A stretch of DNA of 64,000 nucleotides, from contig OX463818.1 of the NCBI GenBank assembly GCA_949825045.1, forward strand, positions 31,884,906 through 31,948,905. The letters run 5' to 3'. This DNA comes from Argyresthia goedartella. Lineage: Eukaryota > Arthropoda > Insecta > Lepidoptera > Argyresthiidae. The position numbers and the translations under genes are program-made. The notes beneath the pieces are model-generated. The model made no database searches. It had not been told where the DNA came from and was given only the letters and a program-made list of their open reading frames with translations. Shown here piece by piece: positions 56,501 to 64,000 of this stretch; within the stretch, counting starts at the first letter, position 1, and the number at the start of each line of letters is the position of its first letter.

Positions 56501-59337
56501 GCGGCGTGGACTTCGCAGGCCCAGTAGATGTCAAGGCCAATAAAGGAAGAGGAGTCCGAACATCCAAGGGCTACATCGCCGTGTTTATCTGCATGGCAAC
56601 AAAGGCCATTCATCTGGAACTGGTCTCGGATCTGAGCACCCAAGCCTTTATTTTGGCATTGAAAAGGGTGGTCAGTAGAAGGGGTCTGATAAAAAACATA
56701 TGGAGTGACAACGGAACAAACCTCCTGGGAAGCAGCAGAGAACTTAAGAAACAGTTCAAGGAACAATCAACATTTAATGAAGACTTCGTGAACAAGACAA
56801 ATGAGTTGGAAATCCAGTGGCATTTCATCGCACCGGCCTGGCCAACTGCGGGCGGGTTGTGGGAATCCGCTGTCAAATCCATGAAGTATCACCTGAAAAG
56901 AGTGATAGGGGAGCAAAAACTCACATATGAAGAGTTTTACAGCCTTCTAACATGCATAGAAGCTTGTCTCAACTCGAGGCCGCTGCTACAGCTGACCGAA
57001 GACACAGAGGATCGGGAATTTGTCCTAACTCCGGGTCACTTCTTAATCGGCGAACCTCTATTAGCAATACCAGAAGAAGATCTGAAAGGCGAAGTCAGTC
57101 TGCGAAATCGGTGGAAGTTAACCACGAAGATGTACCAGGACTTCTGGAAGAAATGGTCATCAGACTATCTACAACACTTACAAACGAGGAGTAAGTGGAA
57201 CAACAAAACAGAAAACCTTGCAGTGGGGGACGTCGTCGTTGTAAAAGAGGACAATCTTCCTCCGGGAAAATGGGCTCTAGGCCGAATACTAGAAGTACAT
57301 CCGGGCAAGGACGACCTGGTGAGGGTGGTATCTCTCAAGACAGAAAAGGGATCTCTGAAGAGACCAATAACAAGACTCATCAGACTCCCCACCGAAGGCG
57401 AAGAAAAACAAAAACAAACACAACAAACAAACAGCACACCCGGCAAGAATAAACGCATATCGATGATGAACTACATAACTATGTTCATCGTATTTATGTG
57501 TATGGTCTGCGGCTCGCAACAACAGTTTTTCGGCATGTCATCATTTGAAAAAGGAAGACAAATATATTATGACGACTTGGGAAATCTGAACACGGTTCAC
57601 GACAGTTGGACAATCCTGGCGTACTACAATATGTCTACCTACTGGAAGGGGTTCAAGGATATCCAAGGATACGTCGACCATGTAGAAAACGCCTGCCAGA
57701 ACTTCGCCTATCAAGTGGTCTGCGGGAGTATCGTGTCGGAGCTACGACAAGAAATTGAGGAGCTTCAGAGCAACAACTTAGGCTTACAGTCCCGACAAAG
57801 TGGGGGAAACAGGACGAAGAGAGGCTTCTTCAATGGCGTAGGACAACTTGCGCACAGCCTATTTGGAGTTCTAGACGAAGATTTCGCGGTGCAATATCAC
57901 CAAGAGATAAACAACGTCAGAGACAATGAACAATATTTGCTGAAGCTGTTCAAGAATCAGACCTCTATTGTCGAAGTACAAAACAGCATCATAAGCAGGA
58001 ATGAAGCAACAATGAACAAACAACTCGGGCTCATGCGAAGCCACATCAAGAGAGCCGATGAACATATGCGGGAGTTACAACAAGACACAAAACAAAATGC
58101 CATGATGGTCTACTTTAACGCAGTCGCACTGCAAGCCAATATTATCCTGAGCAAACTCAGGAGAATACAACAAGGAGTCCTCGAGGTTATTCAAGACGTC
58201 TATCGAGGCCAAATGAACAACAAGATAATATCCCAAGAACAAATTTTGAAGGAGATGAGCGTTATCGCCTCTCGACTTCCGGGACATTTGGCATTGCCGG
58301 TGGACAACGCCCACGAAGAAATAAGGGAGGTCTTCAAATTGATCCACGTCAAAGCACGAGCGACTCAAGAATATCTTATTATGGAAATGAAGTTGCCGCT
58401 TATAAATGACAATCAGCTACAACTATACAGAGTTATACCTATACCGCTGATTACAAACAAACAGACCAGATCTGTGGTAACTACGTCTGAATACATCGCT
58501 ATCAACATGCTGAAGGATATCTATGTAAACTTGAGCAAAGAAGATTTACAACAGTGCACTATTTTGAAGCAAACTAAGTACATTTGCACTTTCAACAATC
58601 CCGTCTACAGTATGCGACAACATAACAAGCCATGTGAAATAAAACTGCTAACGAATGATAACAGCACACAATGCAATGCGCTCAGTTCGACGTGCGCTAA
58701 CAAATGGATCGCATTACATCGCCACAATGTCTGGCTCTACGTCTGCTGCGAAGAATGCCACCTACGCATTATTTGCAAGGAACATATGATGTCTAAGGTC
58801 ACGAGCGGAACGGGAATCATCAACATGGCTCAAGGATGTTCGTTGAAGAAAGACGAAAGTACGATCTACACGGACACCGAGTACCAAAACAAACTCTTCA
58901 TTAACACAAGGATTGCAGTACCTACACTGGACACCATCAACAACATGACAAAGTTAACAGCCACAGAGGACCGGGAAGATGTTGTCACCGAAGATCATTC
59001 AAATGCACTTCGGAGACTCGAGAATCAGTTGGAGGAACTCAAGAAAAATTCTGAGTTACCGCAAACATTGTCGGAGCATGACGTGCATCAGTACGCTGTT
59101 TCCTACATAACATTGACGGTGCTGATACTCGGAACGGTCATTGGCTGCCTAGCCTGGATCGCCGCGCGTCGTCGTCGTGATGCTGAGAGTCGTCAGGACA
59201 AACGTGTCGCCGTCACCGCCGCCAGTGCTGCCACAGCCACTGCACCAGCCGAGGGGGACACCAAGACCGGAAGGAGATCGCGAACGGAACATATCTACGC
59301 AAGACCGACCCAGAAGACTAAAATGTTTAACGTTTAA
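53581..59337 (+). CDS. pol: BEL Pol-Env fused polyprotein, gag-less
   Basis: One frame from just inside the LTR to 59337, with the first ATG at 53662 (1891 codons from there). Order: aspartic protease with LLDQGSQ at about 53635-53655, upstream of that ATG; reverse transcriptase with YMDD at 54832; RNase H with HAFCDASEKAYA (about 55360) and FAWTDSM; integrase His-Cys finger (HQQTLHGG, CVPC); and core residues in VDFAGPVD (about 56505), WSDNGTN (56701) and GLWESAV (56854). Env follows without a stop. It has a signal-like segment at about residue 1269, an RTKR-GFF cleavage and fusion-type site at about residue 1384 (57811), resembling baculovirus F proteins, and a membrane segment at about 1813-1838 followed by ARRRRD. 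Without gag or a start before protease, this copy would need help in trans. Splicing to Env was not resolved. Confidence 0.85.
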   Translation, partial: GSYIWSFEPEIDYVTLRALLDQGSQITMITEDAVQRLQLKRIKNNADVTGLGTTPNKCKGEIHLDCKALHNDYNFVMGALIMRRLTNKLPNRSFDVDSWKHLQHLKLADPEFNITGEIDILLGADIYPELIMEGLIKTNNQAIIAQQTRLGWVICGKFSQRTFNCHVTINNMEDISNFWEQEEIASNQVETSSEDFCEKMYAETTERLLDGRYQIRLPMKKDFKNKLGLSKPQAIAQYKQLVRKLNKNKEFSQRYNDFMAEYEQLGHMEISNKQEQLQYYLPHHGILRMEAVTTKLRVVFNASAKTTSGFSLNDLMETGPNLQADLQGLLLQWRQYKYVYSADIEKMYRFIVVHPEDRPLQKIIWQDSSKKMREFELKTITYGTKAAPYLAQKTLKQLASDEGDKLPQAKSVLQNNFYMDDALFGKHTTEQARLTRDQLITLLNKGGFNLRKWSSNDPSLVADLPEEMRNPRNFNFSEKETSKTLGLGWNPKNDQFMFTSTLEQTTNYVKTKRHMLSDVAKLFDPLGWLSPVTIKAKIMFQQVWLSKISWDDELPEDIQKEWTTIRKDLQNIQHFTIPRWLGIEETNCNIELHAFCDASEKAYACVVYSKVTLSTGDEKITLVAAKTKVAPINKQITLPRLELGGALLLARLVDKIKHRFAENHNMKIFAWTDSMVVLGWLQGDEHRWKPYVGNRVQEIKSVVPAQQWKHVKSKQNPADCASRGLLPSQLRGFNLWWEGPHWLRNNDATQMATEPSSYSTNEEIKIQAYPAQQTEMGVIASVIEKCSSLSRATRILAWVSRFITTARDPATRGNSKHLSLQEIRRALQRIVKQEQNTYFKSEIKDLKSKGTVRSNSNIIKLNPILDEEENLRVGGRLKNSELGYTTKHPIILPSNSRLTQLLIEQAHQQTLHGGSRLTLNYLRQRYWIISGNKTVKQRLRLCVPCTRFKPQKQNQRMGDLPKARITPSRPFYNCGVDFAGPVDVKANKGRGVRTSKGYIAVFICMATKAIHLELVSDLSTQAFILALKRVVSRRGLIKNIWSDNGTNLLGSSRELKKQFKEQSTFNEDFVNKTNELEIQWHFIAPAWPTAGGLWESAVKSMKYHLKRVIGEQKLTYEEFYSLLTCIEACLNSRPLLQLTEDTEDREFVLTPGHFLIGEPLLAIPEEDLKGEVSLRNRWKLTTKMYQDFWKKWSSDYLQHLQTRSKWNNKTENLAVGDVVVVKEDNLPPGKWALGRILEVHPGKDDLVRVVSLKTEKGSLKRPITRLIRLPTEGEEKQKQTQQTNSTPGKNKRISMMNYITMFIVFMCMVCGSQQQFFGMSSFEKGRQIYYDDLGNLNTVHDSWTILAYYNMSTYWKGFKDIQGYVDHVENACQNFAYQVVCGSIVSELRQEIEELQSNNLGLQSRQSGGNRTKRGFFNGVGQLAHSLFGVLDEDFAVQYHQEINNVRDNEQYLLKLFKNQTSIVEVQNSIISRNEATMNKQLGLMRSHIKRADEHMRELQQDTKQNAMMVYFNAVALQANIILSKLRRIQQGVLEVIQDVYRGQMNNKIISQEQILKEMSVIASRLPGHLALPVDNAHEEIREVFKLIHVKARATQEYLIMEMKLPLINDNQLQLYRVIPIPLITNKQTRSVVTTSEYIAINMLKDIYVNLSKEDLQQCTILKQTKYICTFNNPVYSMRQHNKPCEIKLLTNDNSTQCNALSSTCANKWIALHRHNVWLYVCCEECHLRIICKEHMMSKVTSGTGIINMAQGCSLKKDESTIYTDTEYQNKLFINTRIAVPTLDTINNMTKLTATEDREDVVTEDHSNALRRLENQLEELKKNSELPQTLSEHDVHQYAVSYITLTVLILGTVIGCLAWIAARRRRDAESRQDKRVAVTAASAATATAPAEGDTKTGRRSRTEHIYARPTQKTKMFNV

Positions 59338-59474
59338 ATTAAAATATTTAAGATACTGTAATAACATAATATTAACAATTTAGCAAACCATTAGGGGATA
59401 ACAATAACAGAAAGGTTTATAGTGATAGGCAGGGTAGTTACCCTTTATTTTCCCTGTTGGTTGATTTGGCAGCA

Positions 59475-59687
59475 TGTACAAGCATGCACATCGTTGGTAT
59501 TCACTGTACTTTTATAACCTAGATAATTATTGTAAATTAAGCATAACACGTAGTTTACCTTTCTAGGCTAAAGACTAGTCTGAGTTAGTTGCAATAAAGC
59601 ACTCGGTACAATTACCAGTTAACGTCTTTCCTTCGGAACCTACAACATACATCCTACAACAACACGTTACGAGCTAAGGCTCGTACA
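59475..59687 (+). repeat. BEL copy 2 3' LTR
   Basis: Identical by eye to the 5' LTR. The upstream region 59338-59474 is the non-coding tail; a clear polypurine tract is not obvious directly before it. Confidence 0.92.
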
Positions 59688-61281
59688 GTAGGATTCTGGT
59701 TTTTGCTGATGAGGAGAATTTAAAACTAATACGGGATATTAAAGAATTTTTCCTCGACGGAACTTTTAAATCAGTCCCTTCTCCATTTTATCACAGTACA
59801 CGGTGAAGCTGGCAGCACAGTAGAAACAACAAATGTTGTACCATTAATGTACATACTACTGCCCAACAAAAGATTTATTGGGTAATGTTTGATTTGATAA
59901 TAGTAGCTGTTCCAGATTTTAAGCCAAAAATGGTACACGTTGATTTCGAGTTTGCTATTACCAAAGCACTTAAGAATTAATTTCCTAATACTATAACATA
60001 TCGATGTTATTACCATTTCACACAGAGTCTGTGGAAGAAGGCTAAAAAGATTGACGGACGTGCACGAGCCAAGACCGTTAAAAGCAAAATTTTACGACGC
60101 CTCGTGGGCTTATGCTGTATCCTTCCATTGTAACCAATTGACATGGTATCTAAGGGCTGGAGTTACATTAATGAAGAATACCATGAAATCAATGACAAGA
60201 AAGTTAATACTTTTATTAAATACTTTGCCAATTTTTATTTAAAAGAAAATAGAACTAATAACGTTTCCGAAAGCTGGAACGCCGGCATTAATAAAAAAGT
60301 GAATAAAAATTATGTAACGATAGCTAAACTTCTGACTAAAATATATTTAACGCCAAAATCTAAATTAAACGATTCACGGGATACACATTATAAATTAAGA
60401 GACAATCAGATACTTCAAGCACAAATGCAACTTATTCATGAAGAAATTAGCGTTGGTCATTTCTTGGAGAAGTTGCGTTAGGAATGGCTCTAAGGATGTT
60501 TCTCAAATTTTCGTCATCGAGGACACTTATTTACCTCTATTAATTTCACATAGGAATGTGTTGTTTTGTTTGTATTATTTCTCATAGGAATGTGTTGTTT
60601 TGTTTGTATTACTTAATAAAGAATTTTGAAAATAGTATTTATATCGATATATATTTTTCCTGCCTTATGCATAAGGTTGCAGTGGGTGCACGGGGAAAAA
60701 GAAATTCCCCGTGGACCCACTGGTGGGTGAAGCTGGTGGGTGGACGGGTCGCGGCCGATTTATTCCAAGTCAAAATAGTAAACTTAGCAAAGGAACTGGT
60801 ATGAACTACTTTACTAGGTAGATTTAGCCAATGCAAAGCATTTTCAATTTAATTCGTATTGTCAATCCAAAGCCACGGCGTACTGTAAACTTGTCTTCAA
60901 CTAAAAAACTGTGTGTGTAAATAAAATAGTTTTTTCAAAAAGAACTGCGGGACGGACCCTAAAACAAGTGGTGTCAGAAGTGGGATGCCAGAAAAAAAAT
61001 CTTGCTTCGCGTGAGATCTGACATCTAAAAGAACTCGTGGTCCCTGTCGCATCAAGAAAGGTCTTTTTAGATTCAGTGCCGTGTTGCCCGACGTTAAGTC
61101 TCCGCCCTTTCGCATAGCCCGCAGCATCATCGGTCCAGTTGGTCGAAAATAAGCCTCTGCTCTCGAGCTTGAGCCTGCGCTAACAACCTCTGGTCGACGA
61201 ATAGTCTCCACACACCCTGTTGTGCGAGCCCACATCAGAAGAAGGCAAGATTCTCATTATTAATACCGGTTCATCAGATTG

Positions 61282-61345
61282 ACTCAACTATCATTTCTTC
61301 ACACTACAAATAAAGAGTTGTAGTGTGAAGAAATGATAGTTGAGT
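61282..61345. repeat. Perfect 28-bp hairpin, copy B
   Basis: Same fold-back as 39800-39863, unchanged. Confidence 0.9.
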
Positions 61346-61560
61346 TGAGTAAAAGTACCTAAATTCATCAGCACCAGTTCCGCAATACTTATTGCACCAC
61401 GTGACTTCAAGCATACACTTAGCCATCGAGGAATTCGCGTAGAAATACGATACTTGTGGGTCGCCGACTACTATACCTATAATGATACCGTGTTACTTTG
61501 TAACCGCGTATTCTGTTGTTCTGTGTTTTTAAATTTCATTCATAGTTTTACCAAAACAGG

Positions 61561-62520
61561 AGGAATCTGTAGACATCGATTCTAACCTCGAGACTTCTGA
61601 TAACTCTCAGAGTGAGGAAGAATCGGAGCCAAAACTAAAAGGTCCCAAGAAAAAAGATCTGTTCAATCACTTTATCTGTTCTGACTAAATTCATTCGAAC
61701 CTATAATGGTGACCGAGAAACCCTCCCGGCTTTTCCCACTAATTGCGAAAACGCAATTAGTCTTGCAACACCTGAACAACAGAATGTGCTTGTAAAATAT
61801 ATTGTGTCGCAACTGGAAAGCAAAGCTCAATTAGCTTGTTGCTTGAAAAAAATTGAAAGCTGGAGTGATATCAAGACTTTTTTGAAGACCACATTTGGTG
61901 AGAAAAAGCACTCCACTCATCTCCTAGAAGATTTACAAATTTTCCGCCAGAAAGCCGACGAGAGTGTGACACAATATTCTCTCCAAATAGAGTTGTGTTT
62001 TACTCGACTTCAATCCGACATCCATTGCAGCTGTGTGGATGAAAGCGAGCTTGTGGGTAGGCTTGCCGCGATGGAAGATTTAGCCCTCAACACATTTATG
62101 CTAGGGATGAACAATAAATTCGCGCATATTGTTAGGTGCCGCAACCCCAAAACTCTGTCCGAAGCGATCACACATGCCATTGAAGAAGAGAAAATCTTCA
62201 ATCTCTCTCGAGTGTCTCAACGAGCATCTTTACAATGCACTTTCTGTCAACAAACCGGACATTCCACTTCTGATTGTTTTAAAAAGAAAAGGCAATCTAA
62301 TGGAGTTCATCATCTACACGCGATTAATTCGCCTCCGTCTCAGAGTACACATTCTTCATCAAAATTTGATAAAAATAACAGTTGTGCCTATTGTAAAAAG
62401 GTAGGGCACATTATTACTGAGTGCTTTAAATTGAAACGAAAATACGTTGTATCATCGCCGTCTCCTCAAGCCAGTATCCACAATGCCCTTGAACACTCAG
62501 TCGAAATCGAAACCCACTAA
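61561..62520 (+). pseudogene. gag: Gypsy gag, longer copy B
   Basis: Continues past the point where copy A is cut. The main frame runs from about 61687 to the TAA at 62520. The capsid-like part is identical to copy A. Two CCHC knuckles are visible, CTFCQQTGHSTSDC (about 62237) and CAYCKKVGHIITEC (about 62380), as expected for a complete nucleocapsid region. The acidic N-terminus (61561-61677) is in another frame, so the gene is broken near 61680. Confidence 0.75.
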
Positions 62521-63345
62521 AATAGGTACCGGTCCCGTGTCTGCAGGAGCCTTATCCTACTATTGTAAAAGACACATTATCAAAAATAACTGCGCCTTTA
62601 CTCCCTGAGTTTCTACCCAAGGCCGGTTCTACTAAGCCTCTACACAAAAATAAATTTACCCCCAAGACTAGCTCAAAAAAATCCAATGCTACGCCTTTAC
62701 TCAAAAATTAGTTTTCCCTCAAGGCTAATTTTAATACTCTTTATGAGTCTAGGAATCTCTCCCCTCAAGATAACTTGAGTTTTCCGGGGCCTTCCCCTAG
62801 AGATTCTACATGTGAAGAAAGCACAGTTTATGCTGTTCTTAATCTCAATCCTAGGGTTTCGCTTCCTCACGTGTTTTCAAAGACGAGCATTTCTCAAAAA
62901 CCTCTCTGTTTCTTAATCGATTCGGGTGCTTCAATTTCCATAATGAAATTCTCAAGTCTCCAAAAGCATTCCGATTTGGAACCTTGAACTATTAAAATTA
63001 AAGGTCTAAGTGACGATGATTCTCATGTAGAGTCTCTCGGGTCCCTTGAACTTGACTTATCCGACCGGTTCACTGAACAAATTATAGTAGCGCTGAATTT
63101 TAATGTCCATGCAATTAGTTGACTCTGTGCGCTTGCCATTCGATGGTATTCTCGGAAGTGAAGTCGGCGCAATTCTTTCTCAAGGAGAAATCGGCTACGG
63201 CGAACTGAAGGATAAAAAAATCTGAAGGATACTACTCTACTATAGAGAAAGAACTTCTAGCTATTCTTTTTCGGAATTAACATCTTCCGACCTTATCTCT
63301 ATGGATGTAGGTTCAAAATTGTTATTGACCACCGTCCCTAAAGGT
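62521..63345 (+). pseudogene. pol: Gypsy protease and RNase H scraps with large deletion
   Basis: The aspartic protease active site FLIDSGASISIMKF lies at about 62910-62955 in a frame that ends at 62987. Shifted frames continue with ESLGSLELDLSDRF and FDGILGSE (about 63140). Directly after that comes VGAILSQGEIGYGELKDKK and YYSTIEKELLAILF (about 63165-63270), which belong to the RNase H-like region far downstream in intact Gypsy elements. Nearly all of reverse transcriptase is therefore deleted. Several stops and frameshifts. No integrase or 3' LTR is seen. Confidence 0.65.
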
Positions 63346-63394
63346 CCCTAGGTTACTAAATACATGCATGCATAGAGTAAAGCTAAGATAAAAT

Positions 63395-63530
63395 TATTGC
63401 TGCATGTACTACCTAGTTATAGGAAATATTTGTATGCCCTGTGGCGAAACATAGTGATCTTTACCATAATATAATAACCTTATGTACCTATGTTTGACAA
63501 ATAAAATCATTTGATTTGATTTGATTTGGA
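63395..63530 (+). mobile_element. LINE 3' end with GATTT-repeat tail
   Basis: TTTGTATGCCCTGTGGCG, then AACCTTATGTACCTATGTTT, AATAAAATC and a TTTGATTTGATTTGG tail. This is the layout of 3' ends of CR1-type LINEs widespread in Lepidoptera. No coding sequence remains. Confidence 0.6.
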
Positions 63531-64000
63531 ATAAAACTACTATGAAATTGTTGTAAAAACAATTCCTATAAGTGCCTGGGTTCAAAAGTTATAAACAGAT
63601 TTATGAACGTATACATTGTGTCCCCGACCTACCTTAAAATTCTAACTAGTAGAAGCAAACCGTGTCCTGAGTCATTGTACTGAGCGTCAGTCATTGACCT
63701 TCGCCCCACTCTGGCCTACCGCTCGCTGCCAGGACTTATTTGCTTGCTAAGGGCGCCCGCGCTGCTACGCCACCGGTGCTGTGACGTCACGCGTAGGCAA
63801 CTGCTACGCTCGCATCTCGACCCTAAAAATAGCTTAAGTGCTACGAAGTTGCAAATATTCCACTTTGGTGCATAGTGCAGGAAATGTCAAACTAAGGCAG
63901 TCACAATGAACTGTTAATTTTGCCGTAAACAGGTGATTCTAAGTGATCTGCTAAGGTGCGCCTAATGCAAAAAAATACCATCACCAATGTTTGAATTTAT
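63531..64000 (+). promoter_or_regulatory. GC-richer stretch, possible host promoter
   Basis: No ORF. A GC-rich patch at about 63660-63830 contains the CRE palindrome TGACGTCA at 63782-63789. An ATG at 63906 has a short frame that soon stops. It could be the 5' region of a gene that lies beyond the window, but nothing here proves it. Confidence 0.25.

Larger units (their letters stand above)
53378..59687 (+). mobile_element. BEL/Pao retrotransposon copy 2 with env, gag deleted
   Basis: LTRs 53378-53590 and 59475-59687 (213 bp each, identical by eye), target duplication GTAGG at 53373-53377 and 59688-59692. The leader after the 5' LTR is TTTGGTCCTTCGAGCC, the BEL-type primer-site region. It runs almost directly into protease, so gag is missing. 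Protease, RT, RNase H, integrase and Env then follow in one frame to 59337. Confidence 0.93.
52638..60481 (+). pseudogene. FLYWCH-MULE transposase, copy B
   Basis: Exons and frameshifts are as in copy A: FLYWCH exon 1 at 52638-52799, exon 2 from 53031. The first catalytic block (LDGTFKSVPSPF) lies after the BEL insertion near 59760, and the C-terminal part is at 60143-60481. The interruption at 53378-59687 separates the FLYWCH finger from the catalytic core. Confidence 0.7.
52356..60757 (+). mobile_element. MULE with 79-bp TIRs, copy B, split by BEL copy 2
   Basis: TIRs at 52357-52435 and 60678-60756 are identical to those of copy A. The BEL element sits in the transposase gene at target GTAGG. 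Confidence 0.85.
52184..60966 (+). repeat. Gypsy 5' LTR, copy B, split by MULE and BEL copy 2
   Basis: Same LTR as 37017-39484. The primer-binding site TGGTGTCAGAAGTGGGAT is at 60969-60986. Almost all of the length is nested insertions. Confidence 0.5.
41090..62296 (+). repeat. 10.1-kb duplicated block, copy B, with two BEL insertions
   Basis: Same content and order as 30716-40814. Offsets are +10374 at the start and +10373 after a one-base T-run difference, then +15167 after the first BEL element and +21482 after the second. Both insertions carry clean 5-bp target duplications, whose uninterrupted target is seen once in copy A (32789-32793 and 38206-38210). Confidence 0.9.

Overview
This window looks like a transposon graveyard from an insect genome, most probably a moth or butterfly (Lepidoptera). 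The DNA is AT-rich and eukaryotic, with GT/AG introns, poly(A) signals, TA- and TTAA-targeting transposons and many interspersed 'taggtacct' words. A LINE 3' end with a (gattt)n tail near 63500 and tRNA-derived SINE-like pieces also fit. I found no confident host gene. Almost all recognisable coding sequence belongs to mobile elements, plus one probable endogenous viral fragment.

Layout, 1-21.9 kb: a P-element/THAP9-type transposase remnant (1-1365), a TTAA-flanked MITE (1895-2269), the N-terminal half of a hAT transposase (2464-3569), a possible solo LTR (4665-5298), and a nearly complete CR1/Jockey-like LINE (about 7150-12474) with a PHD-finger ORF1 and a second LINE inserted in its RT gene. 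Then come SINE-like sequence, a complete but frameshifted Tc1 element (13823-15379), and the C-terminal half of a hAT element (17090-19855) split by a truncated LINE. A piece resembling a negative-strand RNA virus L protein (19858-20268) and an antisense errantivirus Env plus LTR end (about 20528-21605) follow.

21.9-30.7 kb: a TTAA-bounded element (21911-28297, Kolobok-like) carries the spliced 5' half of a gene with a duplicated exon. Nested in it is an apparently intact hAT transposon (22282-25208) with 14-bp TIRs, a perfect 8-bp TSD and a two-exon transposase of about 659 aa. Downstream are a short exon remnant, a MITE and a minisatellite.

30.7-62.3 kb is one composite block present twice in tandem. 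Copy A (30716-40814) holds a pogo-like transposon with a LINE inside it, then a Gypsy LTR with a MULE inserted in it, then Gypsy gag. Copy B (41090-62296) is the same 10.1 kb, with about a dozen differences noticed by eye. It is interrupted by two young BEL/Pao retrotransposons (43167-47955, TSD CTTAT; 53378-59687, TSD GTAGG). A 279-bp antisense Env scrap, matching 21175-21453, sits exactly at the A/B junction. The Gypsy remnant runs on to about 63345. The last 650 bases hold a LINE 3' tail and a possible promoter.

The elements do not form a pathway; they form a nesting history. The oldest insertions (pogo, Gypsy) were hit by a LINE and a MULE, the composite was duplicated (or two haplotypes were joined in assembly), and the BEL elements arrived last or are heterozygous. 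The most unusual items are the duplicated block with its filler, BEL copy 1 with an antisense poly(A) end and reordered segments, the fused protease-to-Env frame of BEL copy 2, the intact hAT, and the viral L-like fragment.
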